NCBI GenBank assembly: GCA_031267335.1
Contig: JAIRZH010000028.1
Span: 1-11,262, forward strand
Direction of reading: 5' to 3'
DNA length: 11,262 bases
Source: Oscillospiraceae bacterium
GTDB lineage: Bacteria; Bacillota; Clostridia; Oscillospirales; Acutalibacteraceae
The notes under the pieces are model-generated. The model ran no database searches, was not told the origin of the DNA, and was given only the letters and a program-made list of their open reading frames with translations. Of this stretch, positions 1 through 5,221 are shown one piece after another. The translations under genes and the position numbers were made by a program. Position 1 is the first letter of the stretch; every line of letters begins with the position of its first letter.

Positions 1-334
1 CTTTTTTTGAATCAAACAAAGATATTTTTCTTATAATTCAACAGAACATTGTGTTAACTTTTTTTTGTATGTGCAAACTTTGGGGCATGGGAATAAAAAA
101 TAATAGATTTGCAATTTTAGATATGTATAATTTCAAGATGCGAATTTGTCCAAATGGACACGATTTACTAAGAATAAGCAGATCATTAACAACAGTTTAT
201 ATGTTTTTCGGGGAAAAAGTTTACAAAATGTTTTTAGTTTTTTTGTTCCAAAATTTAAACCATATATATAGATCCCTACCTTATTTCGCTACAAAAGTTA
301 ATGGAGTTAAAAGTTTTGTTTCAGGGCTTATTTA
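1..334 (+). other. Unrecognised region with an open frame entering from the left edge
   Basis: Frame 3 is open from the first bases to a TAG at 333-335, about 110 codons, and the first ATG is at 60 or later. The translation is rich in Phe, Met, Cys and Asn, poor in Glu, and matches no family I recognise. It contains CPNGHDLLRIS (codons around 153-185), which has no partner cysteines downstream. There is no Shine-Dalgarno site in front of any internal ATG. The terminal TAG is formed exactly at the junction with the TA-flanked IS5-like relic. It could be the 3' part of a gene cut short by that insertion, or a chance open frame in T-rich decayed DNA. A 13-base word at 135-147 is shared with repeat family A, which argues for non-coding, repeat-derived sequence. 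I do not call a gene. Confidence 0.2.
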
Positions 335-407
335 GGGTCTGTTTTCACTACCGCTTAACGACCATATTTTGATACTTTTTTGATTTGTACATTGCGAAAA
401 ATTTTCC

Positions 408-695
408 TTATCCAATCCAAAAATTGGTTGTGTCCTTAAATTGTTGATATGAATTCCTCGCCCCGCGCAATATGCGGAGCGAGGAAGCAAAGCTATAAAT
501 TTGTGACATAACCAAAGTTATCACAAGTTTATCTAAAACGGATATTTGAGACTTCCTGCCAGCAGTGTTTTTCTGTGAAAAGTATCAGCAATTTCTAAAA
601 AGACGTAATAGTCTATCAAAAATATATTTTCCTATGCCAAAAATCTCTTTATATTTGCTTATTGCCATTTTAGCAATTTTAATTTGATTATTCAT
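408..695 (-). pseudogene. IS5-family transposase N-terminal remnant
   Basis: On the minus strand, ATG (695-693) opens a 36-residue frame that ends at TGA (587-585). The same frame then continues for 58 codons to TAA at 410-408. The first part reads as the small N-terminal helical region of IS5-type transposases (SKYKEIFGIGKYIFDRLL). After the stop comes AGRKSQISVLDKLVITL, encoded at about 513-563, which fits the conserved GRKxxLSxEDxLLxTL of the family's N-terminal HTH region. The expected continuation (REYRTYFHI-like) is absent and is replaced by sequence encoded by the GC-rich hairpin. No DDE catalytic region remains. The start is well equipped: AAAGGTGAT lies 6-14 bases upstream and an extended -10 box lies further up, so the 36-residue basic peptide may still be translated. 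Confidence 0.6.
454..486. repeat. GC-rich perfect-arm hairpin
   Basis: TTCCTCGC at 454-461 pairs with GCGAGGAA at 479-486. After one C/A mismatch (462/478), CCGC at 463-466 pairs with GCGG at 474-477, leaving a 7-base loop. The stem is far more GC-rich than anything around it. No T-run follows on either strand, so it is not a standard intrinsic terminator. It lies inside the IS5-like relic where the transposase homology breaks off, so it may be a separate small inserted palindrome or a scar of the internal deletion. Confidence 0.7.
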
Positions 696-701
696 TTTTT
701 T

Positions 702-738
702 ATCACCTTTTTTTACTTTAATAATGGTAATTATATCA
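702..738 (-). promoter_or_regulatory. Extended -10 promoter and ribosome binding site of the IS5-like relic
   Basis: On the minus strand, TGATATAAT (738-730) is a consensus extended -10 element (TGnTATAAT). No good -35 is seen 17 bases further up, which is acceptable for an extended -10. About 20 bases downstream of the -10, AAAGGTGAT (710-702) is a strong Shine-Dalgarno site, 6 bases before the ATG at 695. Transcription would run leftward, away from yidD. Confidence 0.5.
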
Positions 739-816
739 TGTTTTCTTATTTTCGGACAGGTCTATTTTATATATACTAATTAAAATAAAAACTTAAAAAT
801 AACTTATAAAATATGT

Positions 817-822
817 TATAAT
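817..822 (+). promoter_or_regulatory. Possible -10 box just upstream of the IS630-type stub
   Basis: TATAAT lies 7 bases before the ATG at 830. The region upstream is almost pure A/T, with no clear -35 and no Shine-Dalgarno site, so transcription would be near leaderless. In DNA this AT-rich a TATAAT can arise by chance. Confidence 0.2.
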
Positions 823-829
823 AATGAAC

Positions 830-934
830 ATGTCTTATGATATAAAATACAGAAAGTCGGCAATAGAATATAAAAAATGCGGACATATGTTCAAAGAATT
901 TAAAGACGTATTTAAAATATCGTCACGAGCTTAA
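830..934 (+). pseudogene. IS630-type transposase, N-terminal stub
   Basis: The 34-codon frame begins MSYDIKYRKSAIEYKKCGHM and contains KEFKDVFKIS before a TAA. This is the typical opening of IS630-family transposases: MSYDxxxRxxxxEYxxxGH followed by a short HTH ending in VFKIS. The rest of the HTH and the DDE domain are absent, and no homologous continuation is visible in any frame before yidD. Family assignment rests on recognising this N-terminal pattern. It is a dead stub, about a tenth of a normal transposase. I could not identify its terminal inverted repeats. Confidence 0.6.
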
Positions 935-1206
935 TTGTAAAAATGTTTCAATTTTTTAATTTAAGTTGCTATACAAATCAGTAAAAAGCGAAATTTAAAA
1001 ATTTTATAAAGTTATTTTTTTCGTTGAAATTTAGCATTTTATAATAATAACCAAGTATTGGCAAAAATTTTTCTTTAAATAAGCTAAAACTTTATCTCTA
1101 AAATGGCATTATAACTATTTCTTTAGGCCATATTTCTATTATCTAAAATTATTAAATTCCAAATAATTTTTGGTCTAGATTTAAGATTTGCAAATTATCA
1201 TTTAAA
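935..1206. other. Spacer with no recognisable feature
   Basis: About 270 bases of A/T-rich sequence between the IS630-type stub and yidD. I see no tRNA, no open frame of note, no strong hairpin and no rpmH or rnpA, the genes that often precede yidD. The promoter for the yidD-trxB run should lie here, but no -35/-10 pair stands out against the composition. Confidence 0.5.
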
Positions 1207-1233
1207 ATGGTTTACAATATTTTTCGGAGATTT

Positions 1234-1449
1234 ATGCGCAGGTTTTTGATTTTTATTTTAAAAATCTATAAAAAATTCATTTCACCAATGATGTATAATA
1301 GATGTAGATTTTACCCATCTTGTTCTAGTTATGCTTTACTTGCTATTAAAAAATTTGGTATTTTAAAAGGAGGTTTTTTATCGATAAAAAGAATTTTAAG
1401 GTGTAATATGTTTTCTAAAGGCGGAATTGATAAACTGCCAAAGAGGTGA
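1234..1449 (+). CDS. yidD: YidD, membrane protein insertion efficiency factor
   Basis: YidD is a small membrane-associated protein that helps YidC/Sec insert inner-membrane proteins. The 71-residue product has the family layout: an amphipathic, hydrophobic start (FLIFILKIYKKFISP), the signature CRFYPSCSSYA at residues 24-34, then KGGFLSIKRILRC and the closing GGIDKLP. Normal family length is about 70-85 residues. I chose the ATG at 1234 because CGGAG (1225-1229) lies 4 bases upstream and the protein then begins MRRFLIFILK, as usual. The in-frame ATG at 1207 would add nine atypical residues and has no Shine-Dalgarno site. The stop TGA (1447-1449) lies within the Shine-Dalgarno site of trxB, implying cotranscription and coupled translation. 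The common rpmH-rnpA-yidD-yidC order is absent here. Confidence 0.9.
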   Translation: MRRFLIFILKIYKKFISPMMYNRCRFYPSCSSYALLAIKKFGILKGGFLSIKRILRCNMFSKGGIDKLPKR

Positions 1450-1456
1450 TTATTTG
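1442..1456 (+). promoter_or_regulatory. Ribosome binding site and TTG start deciding the trxB N-terminus
   Basis: AGAGGTG at 1442-1448 lies 5-7 bases before a TTG at 1454 and overlaps the yidD stop. Starting here gives the expected M-F-D-L-I-I-I-G-A-G beginning. The longer in-frame start at 1427 would add nine residues encoded by the yidD tail and the ribosome binding site itself. Confidence 0.8.
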
Positions 1457-2389
1457 TTTGATTTGATAATAATTGGTGCAGGACCAGCTGGGTTGACTTC
1501 TGCGATTTATGCTTTGCGATCCGGGCTTGAAGTTTTGTTAATAGAACGTGAAATTTATGGCGGAAAAATGAATCTCACGAATGAAATAACAAATTATCCT
1601 GGGCATACCAAAATCGCCGGTATTGAGCTTTCTAAACAGATGTTCGAAAGCGTCAAGTCGTTAGGAATTAAAATCGAATATGATCAAGTTATTCGAACCC
1701 GTTTAAATGATGATATTAAATTTGTATGCACCGAACAAGAGGAATTTAGTGCAGTGAGTGTAATTATTGCCAATGGATTAAAAACCAAGCATCTGGGATG
1801 CATTGGAGAAAAGGAATTTTTCGGCAAGGGAGTATCGTATTGTGCTATATGTGATGGATTTTTTTTCAAAAATAAAAATGTAATAATAGCCGGTGGCGGC
1901 AATACGGCACTTGAAGATGCGATTTACCTTTCAAATATATGCAAAAAAGTTAATATTATTGTAAGAAAAAATTGTTTTCGCGCCGAGGAATTTCTAGTTG
2001 ATTTAATAAAATCCACAGAAAATATATGTGTTTTTTTCGAAACAGAAATTTTGGAAATAAAGGGCGATAATAAGGTAAATTCAGTTATTTTAGAAAATAA
2101 TTGTGTACAAAAAGAAGTTGAAATTGACGCTGTATTTATTGCAATTGGGCAACAGCCAGAAAATGAAGCTTTTAGCGAAATTAAAATGGATAGATTTGGC
2201 TATTTTGATTCTGATGAAACTTGCACGACAAATATCGAAGGTGTTTTTGTAGCCGGAGATTGCCGTGTTAAATTTTTGCGTCAAATTGTAACTGCTACAT
2301 CCGATGGTGCAACTGCAGCCTCGCTTGCAATAAAATATTTAAAAAAACATAAATTTGTTCATAGCGGAACAAGCGTTGGTGTCGAATGA
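1454..2389 (+). CDS. trxB: Thioredoxin reductase (NADPH, FAD flavoprotein)
   Basis: TrxB passes electrons from NADPH through FAD to thioredoxin, keeping cytoplasmic thiols reduced. With the TTG start the protein is 311 residues, the normal length. It shows the FAD-binding GAGPAG (8-13), the redox-active CAIC (130-133) in SYCAICDG, the NADPH-domain GGGNTALEDA starting at 147, and the second FAD motif AGDC (267-270) followed by QIVTATSDGATAA. The NADPH 2'-phosphate motif, HRRxxxR in well-studied enzymes, reads VRKNCFR (170-176). The His is replaced and the second Arg is Lys, but two basic residues and the last Arg remain, so NADPH use is likely. No thioredoxin gene lies in the window. The stop TGA overlaps the ATG of the next gene (ATGA at 2386), so the two are probably translationally coupled. 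Confidence 0.93.
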   Translation: MFDLIIIGAGPAGLTSAIYALRSGLEVLLIEREIYGGKMNLTNEITNYPGHTKIAGIELSKQMFESVKSLGIKIEYDQVIRTRLNDDIKFVCTEQEEFSAVSVIIANGLKTKHLGCIGEKEFFGKGVSYCAICDGFFFKNKNVIIAGGGNTALEDAIYLSNICKKVNIIVRKNCFRAEEFLVDLIKSTENICVFFETEILEIKGDNKVNSVILENNCVQKEVEIDAVFIAIGQQPENEAFSEIKMDRFGYFDSDETCTTNIEGVFVAGDCRVKFLRQIVTATSDGATAASLAIKYLKKHKFVHSGTSVGVE

Positions 2390-3270
2390 AAAAAGAATTA
2401 ATTTTTTATTTGTTTTGTTTTTTCGCACTTGCGGTTTGTGCGGTTTGGGCGATTTTAAAATATACTAGTAAATTACCCGATAGTAAAACTAATATTATTG
2501 CAACTTCATATCCTGTTTATATTATTTCTTTAAATATAGCTGATGGAATTTTAAATATCGAAAATCTTACATCGAATCATACAGGTTGCTTGCATGATTT
2601 TGTTTTGCAATCACGCGATATGAAAAAAATAGAAAATTCATCAGTTTTAATATTAAATAGCAAAATAGATTCCTTTGAAAAAGAAATTTCTAAAAAATTT
2701 CCTAATAAAAAAATAATAGATTCAAGCTCAGGGATCAAAATTCATAAAAAAAATACTCACATTTGGCTCTCAGTAAGCAATTATATTATTCAGATAAAAA
2801 ATATTTTAAATGAATTGTGCAAAATTTTCCCAGAACATGAACATAAATTTAAAGAAAACGCCGAAAATTATATAAAAAAAATAGAAGATTTAAAAAATAA
2901 TGGACATAACTTATTAGATAATTTTTCCGGAAATGATGTTGTAACTATTAATTCTTCTCTTTATTATTTAACAAATGAATTTAATTTTAATTCTGTAACT
3001 CTTACTAAGCATCATAATGAAAATTTTAGTGCTCATGATGTCAAAAAATCTATAAAAACTTTAAACAAATATAAAGCAAAATTTATTTTAACAACTTCTT
3101 CAGAAAGCGATAAAAAATTAGCTGAAATGATTTCACGTGAAGTTGATATAAAAGTAATAGAACTTAGTTTAATTGCATCTTCTAATTCTAAAAAAATAGA
3201 TAAAAATTCTTATATAAACGAAATGATTCAGAATTTTAAAGTTTTACATCAAAATCTTTTGGGATTGTAA
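2386..3270 (+). CDS. ZnuA/TroA-like metal ABC transporter binding protein (divergent)
   Basis: This looks like a cluster A-I solute-binding protein, the class that captures Zn or Mn for an ABC importer. Residues 6-24 are a hydrophobic signal or anchor. The nearest lipobox is LAVC (15-18), with Val at -1, which is poor. IIATSYPVYIISLNIADG (37-54) and GCLHDFVLQSRDMKKIENSS (67-86) match the family's N-lobe pattern (ATxYPxY, HDxxxxPxDxxxxxxA). The first ligand His is kept (H70), and HIWLS (125-129) keeps the second (H125). The third-ligand segment reads NSSLYYLTNEF (189-199), with Ser where a His is usual. The LDPL-like fourth-ligand segment reads ELSLI (259-263), lacking the acid. The protein is Lys/Asn-rich and 294 residues long. 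No znuB or znuC partner is nearby; it overlaps trxB by four bases. The stop TAA lies at the edge of repeat element A1, so the C-terminus may have been trimmed. Confidence 0.7.
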   Translation: MKKELIFYLFCFFALAVCAVWAILKYTSKLPDSKTNIIATSYPVYIISLNIADGILNIENLTSNHTGCLHDFVLQSRDMKKIENSSVLILNSKIDSFEKEISKKFPNKKIIDSSSGIKIHKKNTHIWLSVSNYIIQIKNILNELCKIFPEHEHKFKENAENYIKKIEDLKNNGHNLLDNFSGNDVVTINSSLYYLTNEFNFNSVTLTKHHNENFSAHDVKKSIKTLNKYKAKFILTTSSESDKKLAEMISREVDIKVIELSLIASSNSKKIDKNSYINEMIQNFKVLHQNLLGL

Positions 3271-3586
3271 AGTCTGTCTTAAATAAACTAAAGATGCGAA
3301 TTTTTGAATATTTTTATGCATTTGATTCTGCTTAACTTAAAATTAAGCCGAGGAAAATAAGAGCCTGCCTAATATCTCTTTAGCAACACATACTTAACTA
3401 AAATTTTTAAAATTCTGTATTGTTTGCCAGTTAAATACGTCAGTATTTGCCTTCCTCATGCTTTGAATTTTAAAAATTTTATCGTTAAATTTATATTACT
3501 TAGAAATATCAGACAGGCTCTAAGCGAAAAATTCCAAAAATTATCAAAAAAAGTTATGTTTGAGCCTTGAATTATCGGGCAAGTTC
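3270..3586. repeat. Small inverted-repeat element, family A copy 1, split by element B1
   Basis: The left end AAGTCTGTCTTAAATAA (3270) and the right end, read on the other strand from 3586 as GAACTTGCCCGATAAT, form weak terminal inverted repeats. TA flanks both sides (3268-3269 and 3587-3588). It shares AAGATGCGAATTTTT, GAGGAAAATAAG and AAGCGAAAAA, in that order, with copy A2 downstream of dnaA. An internal hairpin has arms GCTTAA (3330-3335) and TTAAGC (3343-3348). It is interrupted after TA (3358-3359) by element B1. Without B1 it is about 156 bp. It has no coding capacity and is MITE-like. The left TA belongs to the stop codon of the preceding gene. Confidence 0.55.
3360..3520. repeat. MITE-like inverted-repeat element, family B copy 1, nested in A1
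   Basis: The left end GAGCCTGCCTAATATCTCT (3361-3379) and the right end, read on the other strand from 3520 as GAGCCTGTCTGATATTTCT, match at 16 of 19 positions. Deeper in, AAAATTTTTAAAATTC (3400-3415) has its exact inverted copy at 3465-3480. The whole 161-bp unit can therefore fold into a long imperfect hairpin. TA lies on both sides (3358-3359 and 3521-3522). Removing the unit plus one TA restores AAAATAAGCGAAAAA, the sequence present uninterrupted in A2 (8137-8153). That supports insertion with TA duplication. There is no open frame of note. The ends resemble those of the IS5-like relic at 335-762, a plausible source of transposase in trans. Confidence 0.7.
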
Positions 3587-3588
3587 TA

Positions 3589-3765
3589 AATATTTTATCA
3601 CTAGGCTTCTTATAAAAACTAAAAAAATTGCCTAAAACTTGTATTTCAGCTTAATGAAATCAAATTTTAATAACAATATTTGACACAAATTTTATTATAT
3701 GCAAAAATGCAGAGAATATAGCCTTTCGTTTTACTAATGTTATCCTAAATAGGAGTTTTATTTAC
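3589..3765. other. Spacer upstream of pgk
   Basis: A perfect TTGACA (-35-like) occurs at 3680-3685, but no -10 stands at the right distance; TATTAT at 3693-3698 is much too close. The pgk promoter must lie here but cannot be fixed by eye. The Shine-Dalgarno site AGGAG at 3751-3755 is clear. Confidence 0.35.
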
Positions 3766-4965
3766 ATGAATAAAAAAAGCATCTCGAATGCCAATTTAAA
3801 TGGAAAAAAAGTTATTGTACGCTGCGATTTTAACGTTCCGATTTCTTACGATGGTTTTATTGTAGATGATCGCCGTATCACGGAAGCTTTACCAACTATT
3901 AAGTTCCTCGTGCAACAAGGCGCACGTGTAATTTTATGCTCGCATTTTGGGAGGCCTCACGGCAAAGTGCAATGTAAACTTTCCCTTGAGCCCGTGGCGA
4001 TTAGATTGAATCAATATTTTGAAAATTCAGTTAAATTTGTTAAAGATGTAATTGGTACAAGCGCTTGTAAAGTTTCTAAAAACTTGGAAAATGGCGAAAT
4101 TTGTCTACTCGAAAATTTAAGGTTTGAAATCGGTGAAGAAAAAAATGAAGATAGTTTTGCTAAAAGTTTAGCATCATTAGCTGAAGTTTATGTTAACGAT
4201 GCTTTTGGGGCTTGCCACAGAGAACATGCATCAATAGTGGGAGTTCCAAAATTTTTACCTTCTTATTTTGGATTTTTGGTCCAAAAAGAAATAAAAGAAA
4301 TGTCCGAAGTAATCAAAAATCCTAAACGTCCGTTTGTTTCAATTTTAGGTGGATCAAAAGTTTCAGATAAAATAGGTGTTATTAAAAATCTAATCGATAA
4401 AGTGGACACGTTCATTATCGGCGGAGGTATGGCATATACATTTATGAACGCGTTAGGATATTCTGTAGGTGATTCTATTTGCGAAAAAGACAGGCTTGAA
4501 TTAGCGCGTGATATTATGGAAAAAACTAAAGAAAAAGGAGTTCGTTTTCTTTTACCAGTAGATAATAAAGTTGGAAAAGAGTATTCGCCAGAAACTGAAT
4601 TTAAAGTTGTAGGAGCTGATAAAATTCCTAACGGTTGGCAAGGGCTCGACATTGGCCCTAGAACATGTGAAATTTTTTCCAATGAAATTAAAAATGCAGG
4701 TACAATAGTGTGGAATGGTCCAATGGGAGTTTCTGAATGGGATAATTTTTCTCAAGGCACATTTTCAGTTGCACGAGCTGTTGCTGAAAGTGAATCAGCT
4801 TCTATTGTGGGTGGCGGTGATTCCGCGGTTGCTATAAAGAAAATTGAATGCGAATCCAAAATAACGCATATTTCTACTGGCGGTGGAGCATCTCTTATGT
4901 TTTTAGAAGGAATCGAATTACCTGGAATTAAAGCTATTAGCGATAGGCCTTTTGCAAAATTTTAG
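3766..4965 (+). CDS. pgk: Phosphoglycerate kinase
   Basis: Pgk is the cytoplasmic glycolytic enzyme that transfers phosphate from 1,3-bisphosphoglycerate to ADP, making ATP. The 399-residue length is normal for the bacterial enzyme. Visible motifs are the family signature RCDFNVP (19-25), DDRR (34-37), SHFGRP (59-64), LLENLRF (114-120), NDAFGACHREHAS (144-156), GGSKVSDKIGVI (195-206), WNGPMGVSEW (316-325), GGGDS (349-353) and TGGGASL (371-377). All substrate and nucleotide loops look intact. AGGAG ends 10 bases before the ATG. It stands alone: gap, tpi, gpm and eno are not adjacent. The last residues (SDRPFAKF) are slightly longer than the common short tail, and the stop TAG is completed by the first base of a TA-GAGCTTG sequence that resembles a repeat end. 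Confidence 0.97.
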   Translation: MNKKSISNANLNGKKVIVRCDFNVPISYDGFIVDDRRITEALPTIKFLVQQGARVILCSHFGRPHGKVQCKLSLEPVAIRLNQYFENSVKFVKDVIGTSACKVSKNLENGEICLLENLRFEIGEEKNEDSFAKSLASLAEVYVNDAFGACHREHASIVGVPKFLPSYFGFLVQKEIKEMSEVIKNPKRPFVSILGGSKVSDKIGVIKNLIDKVDTFIIGGGMAYTFMNALGYSVGDSICEKDRLELARDIMEKTKEKGVRFLLPVDNKVGKEYSPETEFKVVGADKIPNGWQGLDIGPRTCEIFSNEIKNAGTIVWNGPMGVSEWDNFSQGTFSVARAVAESESASIVGGGDSAVAIKKIECESKITHISTGGGASLMFLEGIELPGIKAISDRPFAKF

Positions 4966-5088
4966 AGCTTGTTTTTATTGGTTAAATAAGGAAAATTTTT
5001 AAAATAATATTGGCCGTATTGCAAGAAAATTTAACGTAATATAAATTAAAAACATAGTTACTAAAATAGAGTAGTAGTAGCAAGTGGT
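4965..5088. repeat. Possible degenerate copy of the family B element
   Basis: TA (4963-4964) is followed by GAGCTTG, one base different from the GAGCCTG end of B1. AAAATTTTTAAAAT at 4992-5005 is identical to part of the inverted arms of B1 and B2. A right end may be CAAGTGG followed by TTA near 5081-5090, but it is poor. The shared internal word contains only A and T, so chance similarity is a real possibility. Confidence 0.25.
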
Positions 5089-5112
5089 TAATCTTTTTTT
5101 AAAAATTAATTA

Positions 5113-5139
5113 TTGTTACAATACTAAAATTCCTATAAT
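5113..5139 (+). promoter_or_regulatory. Candidate promoter for glyS-dnaA
   Basis: TATAAT (5134-5139) is a perfect -10. TTGTTA (5113-5118) sits 15 bases upstream as a weak -35, a slightly short spacer. The predicted start of transcription near 5146 gives a leader of about 75 bases. The leader shows no T-box (no AGGGTGG-like motif and no stem-loop set), so GlyRS is apparently not under tRNA-Gly T-box control here. Confidence 0.4.
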
Positions 5140-5221
5140 ATGCTCTGGCTTTATAATTTTCGCGTTTTTAAAAAAAATATTTGTTTTCGCAAAAGATTTA
5201 AATAATTAAGGATTTTTACGT

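Larger units (their letters stand above)
335..762 (-). mobile_element. Internally deleted IS5-like insertion sequence relic, TA-flanked
   Basis: The ends form a short imperfect inverted repeat: GGGTCTGTTTTC at 335 and, on the other strand from 762, GACCTGTCCGAAA. Both ends are flanked by TA (333-334 and 763-764). These ends resemble the GAGxCTGTTC-type ends of IS427-group IS5 elements, which commonly use a TA target; the group assignment is from memory of the family. The minus strand carries an IS5-like transposase N-terminus interrupted by a stop. At 428 bp the element is about half the length of a working copy. The centre is occupied by a GC-rich hairpin, so an internal deletion near 450-500 is likely. 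It is non-autonomous today. Confidence 0.6.

Noticed and set aside
454..486. Intrinsic terminator
   Set aside because: The stem is strong but there is no T-run on either strand and no gene ending at it; it lies inside a transposase remnant.
585..587. TGA read as Trp (alternative code), which would extend the IS5-like frame
   Set aside because: yidD and trxB end at TGA at family-typical lengths and Trp is encoded by TGG throughout, so the code is standard; even when read through, the frame soon loses homology.
3680..3685. TTGACA as the -35 of the pgk promoter
   Set aside because: No -10 element lies 16-18 bases downstream, so I mention it only in the spacer entry.
4263..4682. Minus-strand open frame of 139 codons within pgk
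   Set aside because: It is antisense to conserved pgk sequence, has no ribosome site and no recognisable protein; it follows from pgk codon use.
5140..5221. T-box riboswitch ahead of glyS
   Set aside because: The leader is only about 75 bases from the candidate promoter and lacks the AGGGTGG-type T-box sequence and a terminator hairpin.
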